Shown: positions 44,508 to 54,237 of the stretch, one piece after another
Layout: the number at the start of each line of letters is the position of its first letter
Position numbering within the stretch: position 1 is the first letter of the stretch
From: Pseudomonas frederiksbergensis
Lineage (GTDB): Bacteria; Pseudomonadota; Gammaproteobacteria; Pseudomonadales; Pseudomonadaceae
Direction: 5' to 3'
Length of the DNA: 64,000 nucleotides
Assembly (NCBI RefSeq): GCF_900105495.1
Contig: NZ_FNTF01000002.1
Location: forward strand, 5,720,001 to 5,784,000
Position numbers and translations under genes: made by a program
The notes under the pieces: generated by a model
Database searches by the model: none
What the model saw: only the letters and a program-made list of their open reading frames with translations
Told to the model about the DNA's origin: nothing

Positions 44508-45566
44508 CTATGCGTTCTGAGGCTCCACCTGATCGCCAACGTTTTCCATCTCCGACCACCAAGCGCAACCCCGCTGCGGATACATCAGATTAAACGCCTG
44601 CCCCATCTGCGGCGTAGTAATCGACACATTCCGCTCCCAGGCCAACGCCAGAATGCGGTCGAAAGGTTCGTACCAGGCGTGCATCGACAAATCGAACGTG
44701 CCGTTGTGGATCGGCAATAACCAGCGACCTTTAAGGTCGATGTGCGCTTGCAAGGTTTGCTCTGGCTGCATGTGCACATGCGGCCACTCAACGTTGTAGG
44801 CTCCGGTTTCCATGAGTGTCAGGTCGAACGGGCCGTACTGTTCGCCGATGCGTTTGAAGCCGTCAAAATAACCGCTGTCGCCGCTGAAGAAGATTCGCGT
44901 GTCACCATCGATCATTACCCACGAGGCCCACAGCGTGCTGTTGCCATCGAACAGACCGCGACCGGAAAAGTGCTGCGAAGGTGTGGCGATGAACTGAATA
45001 CCGTCGACCTCAGTGCCCTGCCACCAGTCCAGTTGCCGGATTTTGCTGGCGTCGATGCCCCATTTGATCAAGGTGTCTCCGACGCCCAGTGGTGTGAGAA
45101 AGTACTTGGCCTTGTCCGCCAGTTTGAGCACCGCTTGATAGTCGAGGTGGTCGTAGTGATCGTGGGACAGGATCACTGATTCAATCGGTGGCAGTTCTTC
45201 GAGGCTGATCGGCGGTTGGTGAAAGCGCTTGGGGCCGGCCCATTGCACGGGTGAGGCGCGGTCGGCGAAGACCGGGTCGGTGATCCAGAACTTGTCCCGC
45301 AGTTTCAGCAGTACGGTGGAATGACCGAGGCGGTAAACGCTGTGGTTGGGGGCGGCGATCAACGCTGCCTGAGTCAGGGTTTGCACCGGGACAGGTGCTG
45401 TCGGGCGGGTGTTACGCGGTTTGTGGAAGATCATGTTCCACATGATGCGCAGGGTTTTGCGAAAGCCTTCGCGTTTTACCAGCGCATGGTTTCGAAAGAA
45501 CCCTTCTGCCTGACGGGAAGCTTCCGGCGTAGAAGCGTTATCCGAGGGGGAAGTTGAAGTGGCCAT
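44508..45566 (-). CDS. MBL-fold metallo-hydrolase (NAPE-PLD/UlaG-like)
   Basis: 352 residues. The HxHxDH motif reads SHDHYDHLD; later zinc ligands are in PSQHFSGRG, FSGDSGYFDG and PIHNGTFDL. LGHSTVLLKL before them and MHAWYEPFDR near the end match the N-acylphosphatidylethanolamine-phospholipase D-like branch. The start at 45566 has GGAG. Divergent from a TetR regulator. Substrate unknown. Confidence 0.85.
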   Translation of the reverse strand: MATSTSPSDNASTPEASRQAEGFFRNHALVKREGFRKTLRIMWNMIFHKPRNTRPTAPVPVQTLTQAALIAAPNHSVYRLGHSTVLLKLRDKFWITDPVFADRASPVQWAGPKRFHQPPISLEELPPIESVILSHDHYDHLDYQAVLKLADKAKYFLTPLGVGDTLIKWGIDASKIRQLDWWQGTEVDGIQFIATPSQHFSGRGLFDGNSTLWASWVMIDGDTRIFFSGDSGYFDGFKRIGEQYGPFDLTLMETGAYNVEWPHVHMQPEQTLQAHIDLKGRWLLPIHNGTFDLSMHAWYEPFDRILALAWERNVSITTPQMGQAFNLMYPQRGCAWWSEMENVGDQVEPQNA

Positions 45567-45687
45567 GATTGAATGACTCCAGGAAAACCACCTGCTTCGT
45601 GGTTTTCCGCTTGGGGACGATAAATGGCCAAGGCACGCACGCATCAGCCGGAGATCTATTGTTCGCTGCACAGGGTTAACAAAACAT

Positions 45688-45703
45688 TACACTGCACAGT
45701 GTA
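45688..45703. promoter_or_regulatory. perfect 16-bp palindrome between MBL and TetR genes
   Basis: TACACTG-CA-CAGTGTA, symmetric, in the divergent promoter region. A likely operator for the adjacent TetR regulator. Confidence 0.65.
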
Positions 45704-45780
45704 GTTCCAAGGTTGCATCAAAGCCGATCGCAAGTAAACTGCCAAGTGTAATTCTTACCTCTTTCTGCCGAAGCGTACTT

Positions 45781-46389
45781 ATGACAGCTCCACAGCGTCT
45801 CACTGACCGAAAACGCGAAGCCATCATTCAGGCGGCGATTGCCGAATTCCGTGCCAACGGTTTCGACATCACCAGCATGGACAAGATCGCCGCCACCGCC
45901 GGCGTGTCGAAGCGCACGGTGTACAACCATTTCCCCAGCAAGGAAGAATTGTTCGCCGAAATCCTCAATCAATTGTGGGCGCGGGTGACGGCAGAACAGG
46001 AAACGCCCTACCGCCCTGACGTGCCGCTGCGCGAGCAGATGCGCCAGATGCTGATGGCAAAAATGCAGATGCTGGGCGATGACAATTTTCTCGACCTGGC
46101 GCGAGTGGCCATCGCCGCCACCATCCATTCCCCCGAGCGCGCGCAGAATATGGTCGCCCGAATGGGTGAGCGCGAAGAAGGCCTGACCATGTGGATCCGC
46201 GCTGCCCAGGCCGATGGCCGTTTGAAACCGGTCGCCCCCGAATTCGCCGCACAACAGATTCAGGGGATGCTCAAATCCTTTGCGTTCTGGCCACAGATTT
46301 CCATGGGGCTGCCCGGCTTGTCTGCGGAAATGCAGACCACTGTTGTGGAGTCGGCGCTGGACATGTTTCTGGCCTGCTATCAGCTCTGA
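45781..46389 (+). CDS. TetR-family regulator
   Basis: 202 residues. HTH at about 30-55 (MDKIAATAGVSKRTVYNHFPSKEELF); the rest is a helical ligand-binding and dimer domain of the AefR-like C-terminal type. Divergent from the MBL hydrolase, which it probably represses together with itself through the 16-bp palindrome. Confidence 0.9.
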   Translation: MTAPQRLTDRKREAIIQAAIAEFRANGFDITSMDKIAATAGVSKRTVYNHFPSKEELFAEILNQLWARVTAEQETPYRPDVPLREQMRQMLMAKMQMLGDDNFLDLARVAIAATIHSPERAQNMVARMGEREEGLTMWIRAAQADGRLKPVAPEFAAQQIQGMLKSFAFWPQISMGLPGLSAEMQTTVVESALDMFLACYQL

Positions 46390-46528
46390 ACCGAGCTGCA
46401 ATAAATGACAATGTCTGTCGATTTTCCAATCACTGGTCGCTCTGAATAAAACACCGCAATGTGTTTCAGAATGAAACTGGCGCTGGGGCTATAGTGGGCC
46501 TCAGTCCCAGCGCCATGCAGAGAGCACC

Positions 46529-47071
46529 ATGACCACCACGACTTCCGGCACCAAACCCGCCCCCGCCCCAGTTGACCACCTGCGCTTTCATCGCCCCCAC
46601 GCCCACCTGGCGCCTACCTTTGGCAATGACAAGTTTGCACTGCGCGCCGAGGCCTTCGCGCGGTTCTTTGGCACGCCGACCTTTCTCGGGGCGCAGACGC
46701 TGATCGTTGTGGTATGGATTTGCCTCAACCTGTTCGGCGTGGCCCACTTCGATCTCTACCCGTTCATCCTGCTCAACCTCGCCTTCAGCCTTCAAGCGGC
46801 TTATGCCGCGCCGCTGATCCTGCTGGCCCAGACCCGCCAGGCAGCACGCGACAAAGCCCAATCTGAAGCCGATGCGCTGCACCGCGAAGCACTGGCCGTC
46901 GCCAACAGTGAGCGCCAGGCACAAGCGGCGCAGAACACCGCGCAACTGCTGGAGTTACTCGAGCAAAACACTCGGCTCACCGAAATGACCAAGGCCCTCA
47001 CCGAACGCATCGAAAGCCTGACCTCGGAAATGCATCAGCACTTCGTGCGCAAGGATCAGCCGAAGGTTTAG
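46529..47071 (+). CDS. DUF1003 family membrane protein
   Basis: 180 residues. Two transmembrane helices (about 53-72 and 76-98; FLGAQTLIVVVWICLN, PFILLNLAFSLQAAYAAPLIL), then a C-terminal coiled coil (about 100-170, rich in Ala/Gln/Glu). This is the usual DUF1003 layout. Function unknown. Single gene facing a LysR gene. Confidence 0.85.
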   Translation: MTTTTSGTKPAPAPVDHLRFHRPHAHLAPTFGNDKFALRAEAFARFFGTPTFLGAQTLIVVVWICLNLFGVAHFDLYPFILLNLAFSLQAAYAAPLILLAQTRQAARDKAQSEADALHREALAVANSERQAQAAQNTAQLLELLEQNTRLTEMTKALTERIESLTSEMHQHFVRKDQPKV

Positions 47072-47078
47072 CGCTCGG

Positions 47079-47942
47079 TCAAGGCAATCGAAGCGCTCGC
47101 CCCAACTCATCGAATAACGTCACCACTGAGCGCAAGGCACGGCAGTCCGGGCGGGTCAGCAACCAGAGCGCCGTGTCGTACCCGTGAAGTGGCTCGCTCA
47201 ACGGCTGCAGTCCGTCACCGATGAGGAAGTCCGGCAATGCCGCGACACCGAGCCCGGCCCGCACCAGCTCAGTCACCGACAACATGCTGTTGCAGCGATA
47301 ACCCGGTATGACGCCCGGCAACTGCTGACGGCGCCACACAACGGTGGGGTGATCGGGGAGGAAGTCGTCCGGGGCAATCCAGGTCAGCGACGCCAAGTCT
47401 TCGGAATCGACGGATTTCAGATACGCCTCACTGGCGCAGACTCGATAGGACACCTGGGCCAATCGCCGGCCCACCAAGTGCTCGGGCGGTATGCGAGTCA
47501 AGCGCAAGGCGATATCGGCATCCCGGCGACTGAGGTTGGCGAAGTCGTTGGAAGTACTCAACTCGATGGTCAGCGCCGGGTAACCAGGCATGAACTTCGC
47601 CAACGCCGGCAGCAACAAGCCTTGCAAGACCGAATCGGTGCAGGTCAGGCGCACCGTGCCGCTGATGACTTCACCGCCCTGCTCCACGCCAATGCGCGCC
47701 GCCTCCAACGCCTGTTCGGCCCGCTCAGCCTGCTCGGCCAGGGTTTGCGCCAAGGTGGTGGGCAAGTAGCCGGCGCGGCTTTTTTCGAACAGTTGCTGGC
47801 CCAGCGCAGCTTCCAGTCGGCGCACGCCGCGAAACACGGTCGAGACGTCGACCTTCAACAGCGTCGACGCCCGGGCCAGAGAGCCGCCGCGCACCAACGC
47901 GAGGATCAGGGACAGGTCGGGGTAATCCAGCCGATAGTGCAT
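47079..47942 (-). CDS. LysR-family regulator
   Basis: 287 residues. Winged HTH at about 5-60 (LILALVRGGSLARASTLLKVDVSTVFRGVRRLE), substrate domain from about 90. The start at 47942 (MHYRLDYPD) gives normal family length; upstream in-frame codons overlap the divergent promoter. Probably controls the divergent amidotransferase-like/ABM pair 93 bases away. Confidence 0.88.
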   Translation of the reverse strand: MHYRLDYPDLSLILALVRGGSLARASTLLKVDVSTVFRGVRRLEAALGQQLFEKSRAGYLPTTLAQTLAEQAERAEQALEAARIGVEQGGEVISGTVRLTCTDSVLQGLLLPALAKFMPGYPALTIELSTSNDFANLSRRDADIALRLTRIPPEHLVGRRLAQVSYRVCASEAYLKSVDSEDLASLTWIAPDDFLPDHPTVVWRRQQLPGVIPGYRCNSMLSVTELVRAGLGVAALPDFLIGDGLQPLSEPLHGYDTALWLLTRPDCRALRSVVTLFDELGRALRLP

Positions 47943-48035
47943 CGGTGCATTGATCAATTGGGATAACGCCAATATTGAGTGCGTGCACGCCAATCTATAG
48001 TGGCTGCCAGGAATCAACAAGCGTGGAGCGCACTC

Positions 48036-48743
48036 ATGGAAACCCGCCCAATTCGCATCGCCCTGATCGGCGATTACGACTCGCAAGTCACCGCTCACCA
48101 GGCGATCCCCATCGCCCTCGGCATGGCCGCTGAACAGGCGAACATCGACGTGCAGTTCCAGTGGTTGGCCACCGACCGTATCAGCGCCGATGCGCCATCG
48201 GCTGATTTCGACGGTTTCTGGTGCGTGCCCGCCAGCCCTTACCGCGACAGGGACGGTGCGTTGCGAGCGATTCGTTTTGCCCGTGAACAGCAACGGCCGT
48301 TCCTGGGGACCTGCGGCGGCTTTCAACACGCCGTACTCGAATACGCCCGAAATGTTCTGGGCTGGGACGATGCCGAACACGGTGAAACATCGCCGGATGC
48401 GGAACGAGCGTTGCTCACGCCTCTGAGCTGTTCGCTGGTGGAAGCCGTCGACAGCATTCATCTGGTTGAAGGTTCGTTGATCGCCGATGCGTACGAAAAC
48501 GCTGAGATTGTCGAAGGCTATCGCTGTCGCTACGGCGTCAATCCAGCGTTCGAACGTGAGTTGTTGAGCCAACAGTTGTGCGCTGTTGGCCACGATGCTT
48601 CAGGTGACTTGCGGGCGGTGGAACTCAAAGGGCATCCGTTCTTCGTCGCAACACTGTTCCAGCCTGAACGCGCAGCGCTCAAGGGCAAGCTGCCGCCGCT
48701 GGTCCGTGCGTTGATCGCCGCCTGCAAGGGGCAGAAGTCATGA
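48036..48743 (+). CDS. class I amidotransferase-like protein (CTP synthase C-terminal related)
   Basis: 235 residues resembling the glutaminase domain of PyrG without its synthase half. The nucleophile elbow is GTCGGFQHAV with C93. The region HPFFVATLFQPE aligns with HPWFVAxQFHPE of PyrG, but the catalytic His is Gln (Q209), so the classical Cys-His-Glu triad is incomplete. Homologues exist under the label CTP synthase C-terminal region-related (seleno)protein. Shares a four-base ATGA overlap with an ABM monooxygenase gene. Reaction unknown. Confidence 0.8.
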   Translation: METRPIRIALIGDYDSQVTAHQAIPIALGMAAEQANIDVQFQWLATDRISADAPSADFDGFWCVPASPYRDRDGALRAIRFAREQQRPFLGTCGGFQHAVLEYARNVLGWDDAEHGETSPDAERALLTPLSCSLVEAVDSIHLVEGSLIADAYENAEIVEGYRCRYGVNPAFERELLSQQLCAVGHDASGDLRAVELKGHPFFVATLFQPERAALKGKLPPLVRALIAACKGQKS

Positions 48744-49063
48744 TCGCCAACACTGCGCCAGCGCCTTACTACGCGGTGATTTTTACCTCCCTGCGCACCG
48801 ACGGTGATCACGGTTACGAGCAGGCCGCCACGCGCATGGTCGAACTGGCCCGTGAGCAACCCGGTTTCCTGGGGGTGGAATCGGCTCGGGGTGAAGACGG
48901 GCTCGGGATTACGGTGTCCTACTGGGCCAGCGAAGCGGCGATTCTGGCGTGGAAACATCATCCCGAGCACCGTGAGATTCGCGAGCGCGGGCGGTCGACC
49001 TGGTATTCGTCTTGTCATACGCGGGTGTGCAAGGTTGAGCGGGCGTATGCGTTCAACCAGTGA
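48740..49063 (+). CDS. antibiotic biosynthesis monooxygenase (ABM) domain protein
   Basis: 107 residues, single ABM ferredoxin-like fold: YYAVIFTSLRTDG, MVELAREQPGFLGVESAR, ISVSYW-like strand VSYWASEAAILAWKHHPEH. Cofactor-free oxygenases and small binding proteins share this fold. Translationally coupled (ATGA) to the amidotransferase-like gene. Confidence 0.85.
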   Translation: MIANTAPAPYYAVIFTSLRTDGDHGYEQAATRMVELAREQPGFLGVESARGEDGLGITVSYWASEAAILAWKHHPEHREIRERGRSTWYSSCHTRVCKVERAYAFNQ

Positions 49064-49083
49064 ATGGTTGTGGTGTTCTTAAG

Positions 49084-49148
49084 GCCGTCATCGCGAGCAG
49101 GCTCACTCCCACATGGGTTATGTGTCGATCACAAGACCCATGTGGGAG
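49084..49148. repeat. REP element with extended hairpin
   Basis: GTCATCGCGAGCAGGCTCACTCCCACA is a single REP unit; CTCCCACATGGGT (49106-49118) pairs perfectly with ACCCATGTGGGAG (49136-49148). A degenerate REPIN between convergent genes, probably also a terminator. Confidence 0.85.
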
Positions 49149-49151
49149 ATT

Positions 49152-49508
49152 TTATGTAGCAGAGCCACCACAGCCACCGCAACAGCTCTGCACGAGACTG
49201 CGAACCGCCGAAATCTCCGGCACTTCCCGCCGATTCATGTACACCCGCAACGGCTCGGTGATGTTGATCCGGTCATCGATGTTCTGATCCAGCAACAACT
49301 GAATCAGCTCACGCTTGAGCGTCATGGCCTGCGCGGAACCTGGGGCCCAGACGAATTCGCTGGTGGGAATAATGCCGTCGTCAGCCACGTCCATGCCGAA
49401 GGAGTCTTCGCTGAAACGAACGATGTACTGGCCGGTCTTGCGATTGAGGCCGACGAAGCCTTTGAGTTGGTCGGCGGCCTGGCAGATGAGCTCGGAAGTG
49501 ATGCGCAT
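49152..49508 (-). CDS. conserved hypothetical protein with Cys-rich C-terminus
   Basis: 118 residues. The start at 49508 (MRITSELICQAADQL) follows TGAGG. The body is a small alpha/beta domain; the end SCCGGCGGSAT carries three Cys in a CC-x2-C pattern and may bind a metal or Fe-S cluster. I do not recognise the family. Confidence 0.75.
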   Translation of the reverse strand: MRITSELICQAADQLKGFVGLNRKTGQYIVRFSEDSFGMDVADDGIIPTSEFVWAPGSAQAMTLKRELIQLLLDQNIDDRINITEPLRVYMNRREVPEISAVRSLVQSCCGGCGGSAT

Positions 49509-49742
49509 GATAAACCTCACAGAAGGTCGCAAAGGACCGGTGATCGATGGTTTACACGCAGGGCAAGCGAATGGGCGTTCCCTCTGCCGGGGTAACTGCC
49601 GCGGCCAAGAGTACTGCAAAGAAGCGCACAAAAGCGCTGAAAAAATCTGCTTTAAACAGGTTTATGTCGGTCTGGCGATAGCGCAAGCGGCGCTCAGTTG
49701 TTAAAAGAGACGTCTTTGAAAACCTGCGAAAGGACCTCGACC

Positions 49743-50870
49743 ATGCCTGCTACCTTCACCAAGAGCGCCCTGTTGCTGAGTCTGATGCTGGGCCTCGGCC
49801 AGGCACAGGCCGCCAGCGAGCCAAGCCCCACCGCATTGGCCGCCCGCATGGGCATCCCGCATCCGGCCGTGATCGCTCACCGTGGCGCGTCCTTCGATGC
49901 CCCGGAATCCACCGCCGCCGCCTACAAACTGGCCCGCGATCTGGGTGCCGACTACCTGGAACTGGACGTGCAACGCAGCAAGGACGGCGTGCTGTTCGCC
50001 CTGCACGACGACAACCTGCAACGCACCACCGATGTCGCCAGTAAATTCCCTGAGCGCAAGGACCGCCCTGCCAACGACTTCACTATCGCCGAGCTGAAAA
50101 CCCTCGATGCCGGCAGCTGGTTCAACGCTGCCTACCCGGATCGCGCGCGTCCTGCGTATGTCGGTCTGAAAATTCTGACCCTCGATGAAATCATCGACAT
50201 TGCCCAAGGCAATCCGCTGCACAAGCCCGGTCTGTACATCGAAACCAAAGAGCCGAAGCAGTTTCCCGGGATCGAGCGCGACCTCAAGGAAAAACTCCAG
50301 GATCGCGGCTGGTTGAGCCCGGCGGGTTCGAAACTGGCGAAGAGCGATCTGGCGGTTGGCCAGGGCAAAGGTAAAGTCGTGCTGCAAACCTTCGAGAAGA
50401 GCAGTCTCGAACTGCTCCAGAAAGAAATGCCGACAGTGCCGAAAATCCTCCTGCTGTGGGTCGGCGAAGGCAGCATCGAGCCAAAATCCAAGGTGACGTT
50501 TGCCGAGTCCGGCGACAAGGACAAAGCCACTTACTACGCCAAACAGCAACCGAAAGACAAAGCCGAATTCCAGCAATGGGTCGAGTACGCCAAAGCCCAG
50601 GGCGCGATCGGCACCGGCCCATCTGCGGCGCTGACCAAGGGTGGCGATCAGAGTTACTCGGACCTGGTGCAACCCTGGATGAACCAGTACACCCACGATC
50701 AGGGCTTGTTGGTGCACGTTTACACCGTCGACGATGCCGTGGATTACCAGAAAGTCATGGACGCCGGCGTCGACGGTATCTTCACCAACCGCGCCAGCGA
50801 GTTGCTCAAGTTCTACAAACGTCCGGCGGCGGCCAGCGTGGCGCAGTTGCTGCAGAACAACGGTTACTGA
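49743..50870 (+). CDS. glpQ: periplasmic glycerophosphodiester phosphodiesterase
   Basis: 375 residues with signal peptide (1-24, cleaved near AQA-AS). Hydrolyses deacylated phospholipids to glycerol 3-phosphate. Catalytic and Ca2+ motifs are AHRGASFDAPE (His), YLELDVQRSKDGVLFALHDDNL (Glu, Asp, His), and a late VHVYTVDD plus DGIFTNRASE. AAAGGA precedes the ATG at 49743. Single gene. Confidence 0.94.
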   Translation: MPATFTKSALLLSLMLGLGQAQAASEPSPTALAARMGIPHPAVIAHRGASFDAPESTAAAYKLARDLGADYLELDVQRSKDGVLFALHDDNLQRTTDVASKFPERKDRPANDFTIAELKTLDAGSWFNAAYPDRARPAYVGLKILTLDEIIDIAQGNPLHKPGLYIETKEPKQFPGIERDLKEKLQDRGWLSPAGSKLAKSDLAVGQGKGKVVLQTFEKSSLELLQKEMPTVPKILLLWVGEGSIEPKSKVTFAESGDKDKATYYAKQQPKDKAEFQQWVEYAKAQGAIGTGPSAALTKGGDQSYSDLVQPWMNQYTHDQGLLVHVYTVDDAVDYQKVMDAGVDGIFTNRASELLKFYKRPAAASVAQLLQNNGY

Positions 50871-50979
50871 TGAACGTGGGAACGATCCATACCCAGTCGC
50901 GTTCGGAGAATTAAGGGTGGATTAAGTTGCGCCGGTTAACCTGATCCCACTTAAACAGATCACCTAAGGAAAGAACCTC

Positions 50980-51285
50980 ATGAAAACCCTGACTGCCCTG
51001 TTCACTGCCGCTGCCCTGACCCTCACCGCTGGCCTGGCCCAGGCCGATGTCCGCGTCGACCAGATCCCCGAGCTGGTCAAAAGCGGCAAGATCAAGTCAT
51101 TGGAATCAATGAACGAGGAGGCTCTGAAACTGCATCCTGGCGCGACCATCACCGACACCGATCTGGATAACCACTTCAATGGCTACGAGTACGAAGTCGA
51201 ACTGCGCACTGCCGACGGCAAAGAATTTGACGTGGACTTCGATGCCACCACTGGCAAAGTACTGAGCAACAAGCAAGACAACTGA
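50980..51285 (+). CDS. secreted PepSY-domain protein
   Basis: 101 residues. Signal peptide MKTLTALFTAAALTLTAGLAQA, then a PepSY domain (LKLHPGATITDTDL, YEYEVELRTADGKEFDVDFDATTGKVLS). AGGAAAG before the ATG. Such proteins often lie beside two-component systems; the next gene is a histidine kinase, though a terminator intervenes. Confidence 0.88.
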   Translation: MKTLTALFTAAALTLTAGLAQADVRVDQIPELVKSGKIKSLESMNEEALKLHPGATITDTDLDNHFNGYEYEVELRTADGKEFDVDFDATTGKVLSNKQDN

Positions 51286-51297
51286 TGCGCAAATAAC

Positions 51298-51330
51298 AAG
51301 CCGCACGATCTTCGGATCGTGCGGCTTTTT
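51298..51330 (+). terminator. terminator of the PepSY gene
   Basis: AAGCCGCACGATC-TTCG-GATCGTGCGGCTT followed by a T-run; UUCG tetraloop. Confidence 0.97.
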
Positions 51331-51420
51331 TGCATCTCAAATTCAGGTAATCAAGTCGCGCCAACGCAGCGGCAGCCCGCTAGAATCACACCAAACTGTT
51401 CATTGCAGAGATGGGTCGAA

Positions 51421-52593
51421 ATGGGGCAAGCAGCGGCAGCAGACATCGCCACGATCGGCCGGATCAGTGCGGTGCCGGCGATTCTTCAAGTGATCCGTGA
51501 ACTGACGGGCCTGCGCTTCGTCGCCGTGGCCCGGGTCACCGAAGATTCATGGACCGCGTGTGCGGTGCTCGACCAGCTGAATTTCGGTCTACAGGTTGGC
51601 GGGGAGCTGGATCTTGCCACGACCCTGTGCCACGAAATTCGTCAGGCGCATCATTCGGTGGTCATCGACAAGGCCAGCGAAGACCCGCTTTACCGCGATC
51701 ACCACACCCCTCGTCTCTATCAGTTCGAAAGCTACATCGCCGTGCCGGTTTTCCGCACCGACGGACGCTTTTTCGGCACCATCTGCGCCCTTGACCCCAA
51801 CCCTGCGCCGCTCAAATCCAGCACGATCCAGAGCACCATGGAATCCTTCGCCCGGATGCTGGCGCTGCAAATCGAGGCCGAAGAAAACCTGCAAAAGACC
51901 GAAGCAGCGCTGAACCAGGAACGGGAAACCGCCGAACTGCGCGAACAGTTTATTGCCGTGCTCGGGCATGATCTGCGCAACCCTTTGTTCGCCATCAGCG
52001 CCGGTGCCGAAATGCTCCTGCGCAAACTACCCGATCCGGCGAATCAGCAACGGGCCCGGCACATCCTCACCAGCGCCCTTCGTGCGACCAAACTGGTGGA
52101 TGACGTTCTGGATTTCGCTCGCGGCGCTTTGGGCCGTGGCATTCCAGTGAACATCGAGCCGTGCCCGGATCTTGAGGATGCCTTGCGGCATGTGATTTCA
52201 GAGGTTCAGAACGTCCATCCCGACCGCACCATAACCTCGTCTATCGGCGACCTGCGCAGCATTCATTGTGATCGCGAGCGGGTCGCGCAATTACTCTCCA
52301 ATCTGGTGGCGAACGCAGTTGCTCACGGAGAGGACGATAGTCCGATCGAAATCAGCGCGCAGATCAACGAAGGACAGTTCGTGCTGAGCGTGAAAAACCA
52401 GGGCGTGATTGCCGAGGATGCGCTGCCCTATCTGTTCCGGCCCTACGCGCGCCCGGCCAGCGGAGCACCGCAGACCGGCCTCGGGTTGGGGTTGTACATT
52501 GCCAGTCAGATTGCTCGGTCCCATGGCGGAAAACTGGACGTGGTCTCGACCGAGCAACAGGGCACGACGTTTACTTTCAGCTTGCCGGTGTGA
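51421..52593 (+). CDS. GAF-domain sensor histidine kinase (orphan)
   Basis: 390 residues, no transmembrane segment. GAF domain about 10-150 (ESYIAVPVFRTDGRFFGTICALDP), a short coiled coil, HisKA with GHDLRNPL (phosphoryl His near 180), and HATPase with N-box LLSNLVANAVAHG and G-box TGLGLGLYIA. The GAF part is of the phytochrome-adjacent type but lacks an obvious chromophore Cys. No response regulator is adjacent, so it probably signals to a distant partner. Confidence 0.88.
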   Translation: MGQAAAADIATIGRISAVPAILQVIRELTGLRFVAVARVTEDSWTACAVLDQLNFGLQVGGELDLATTLCHEIRQAHHSVVIDKASEDPLYRDHHTPRLYQFESYIAVPVFRTDGRFFGTICALDPNPAPLKSSTIQSTMESFARMLALQIEAEENLQKTEAALNQERETAELREQFIAVLGHDLRNPLFAISAGAEMLLRKLPDPANQQRARHILTSALRATKLVDDVLDFARGALGRGIPVNIEPCPDLEDALRHVISEVQNVHPDRTITSSIGDLRSIHCDRERVAQLLSNLVANAVAHGEDDSPIEISAQINEGQFVLSVKNQGVIAEDALPYLFRPYARPASGAPQTGLGLGLYIASQIARSHGGKLDVVSTEQQGTTFTFSLPV

Positions 52594-52611
52594 TCTGCCA
52601 GGTCATTCCCG

Positions 52612-54237
52612 TTACGCGCTTAAACGCGCTGTCACTTCATTCAACTGCCCCGACAACCCGTGAAGGTTGTGGCTGGCCGCTTCGGTGCGCTGCACGTTGT
52701 CCAGATTGGTACTGGCGATACTGGTGATTTCGGTGAGGTTGCGCGAGATGTCTTCGGCCACCGATGTCTGCTCTTCCGCGGCAGTGGCGATCTGGCGGTT
52801 CATGTCGCGGATGGCTTCCACGGCAAGGGTGATGCGCTCCAGCATGACGCCGGCCTGAGTCACTTGCTCGACACTTTCCTCGCTACGCGACTGACCGCTT
52901 TCAATCGCCAGAGCGGCGTCCACCGCGCCGGTTTGCACCGTTTGAATGATCTGGTTGATCTCGATGATCGACGCCGCCGTGCGCTGGGCCAGGCTGCGGA
53001 CTTCATCCGCCACCACCGCAAAACCGCGCCCGGCTTCACCGGCACGGGCTGCTTCGATGGCGGCGTTGAGCGCCAGCAGATTGGTCTGCTCGGCGATGCC
53101 GCGAATCACCTCCAGTACCTTGCCGATGCGCCCACTGTCGGTTTCCAGACGACGGATGACCGTGGCGGTATTGGCGATTTCGCCGCGCATTTGGGTGATG
53201 GTGTGAATGGTGCCCTGCATGACTTTTTCGCCTTGCTGGGCGGACTGGTCGGCATCATCGGCGGCGCGTGCCGCATCGGCGGCGTGACGTGCGACTTCTT
53301 GCGCGGTAGCGGACATTTCGTTCATCGCCGTGGCCACCTGATCGGTGCGGTTGAACTGCTCATTAGTGCCGCTGGCCATCAGGGTTGCGATGGAATTCAG
53401 TTCACCGCTGGCGCTGTCCAGATCCGAGGCGCTGCGCTGCAAACGGTTGAAGGTTTCGGCAAGAAAATCGCGCAGGGTATTGGCGGCTATCGCCAGTTTT
53501 CCCAGTTCGTCCTGACGGGTGCTGGCCACGCGTTCGGCGAAACGCCCCTGGCTGAGTTGCGCCACGTACTCGATCAGTTTGCGAATCGGTTCGACCAGGT
53601 TGCGGTTGACCAGCCACAGGCTCAACAACCCGATCAACAGCCCCGAAGCGAGCATCACTATGATCCCCAGCAACACGGTGCGGTCGGCGTCGGCGCTGAT
53701 CAGCTTCGATTGCTCGGCCCCTTGCTTGCGTAACTCACTGACCAACTCACTCATCTGATCGCTGGTTGCGCGGTCGACACCTTTGACCGCCGTATCACCA
53801 GCCGTTGGGTCGGCGCCTGCCGCCACGTAGGCGTCACGGCCCTTCCGATAAGCCGCGCCCAACAGACGATGTTCGTCCCGCAGGCGTTCGATGCGCGTCT
53901 TGAGTGACGGCTCGATACCCTTCTGCCCGGCCAGTTCACCGAGGATGCCCTGCACATCGCGCTGACGGTCTTCGAATTGCTTCCAGTATTTGTCCAGATC
54001 CGCAGGCTGCTTGCCGCGTAGCAGAACGTTTTTCCACTCTTGTACCTGCACCTTGAATTGCAGGTTGGCTTCATCGATCAATTGCGAGGTGTGCAGCGGG
54101 CCTTCGATCAGATTCGCGTAGTTCTGAACACCGCTGGACAGAAAGTGAAAGCAGGCCAACGCGATCAACAGCATCGCGAACAAGCTGCCGCTCAGCAGGG
54201 CGAGAATTTGCGCTCTCAAGGACTTTTGCAAAAACAT
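52612..54237 (-). CDS. methyl-accepting chemotaxis protein
   Basis: 541 residues. TM1 at about 9-30, a four-helix-bundle periplasmic ligand domain (about 31-190) with [14 protein letters not shown]2 at about 192-212, HAMP ([14 protein letters not shown]), then the signalling hairpin with the conserved tip [21 protein letters not shown]. The start at 54237 ([10 protein letters not shown]) is set by the TM1 position; upstream codons are not part of the protein. Ligand unknown. Confidence 0.92.
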   Translation of the reverse strand: MFLQKSLRAQILALLSGSLFAMLLIALACFHFLSSGVQNYANLIEGPLHTSQLIDEANLQFKVQVQEWKNVLLRGKQPADLDKYWKQFEDRQRDVQGILGELAGQKGIEPSLKTRIERLRDEHRLLGAAYRKGRDAYVAAGADPTAGDTAVKGVDRATSDQMSELVSELRKQGAEQSKLISADADRTVLLGIIVMLASGLLIGLLSLWLVNRNLVEPIRKLIEYVAQLSQGRFAERVASTRQDELGKLAIAANTLRDFLAETFNRLQRSASDLDSASGELNSIATLMASGTNEQFNRTDQVATAMNEMSATAQEVARHAADAARAADDADQSAQQGEKVMQGTIHTITQMRGEIANTATVIRRLETDSGRIGKVLEVIRGIAEQTNLLALNAAIEAARAGEAGRGFAVVADEVRSLAQRTAASIIEINQIIQTVQTGAVDAALAIESGQSRSEESVEQVTQAGVMLERITLAVEAIRDMNRQIATAAEEQTSVAEDISRNLTEITSIASTNLDNVQRTEAASHNLHGLSGQLNEVTARLSA

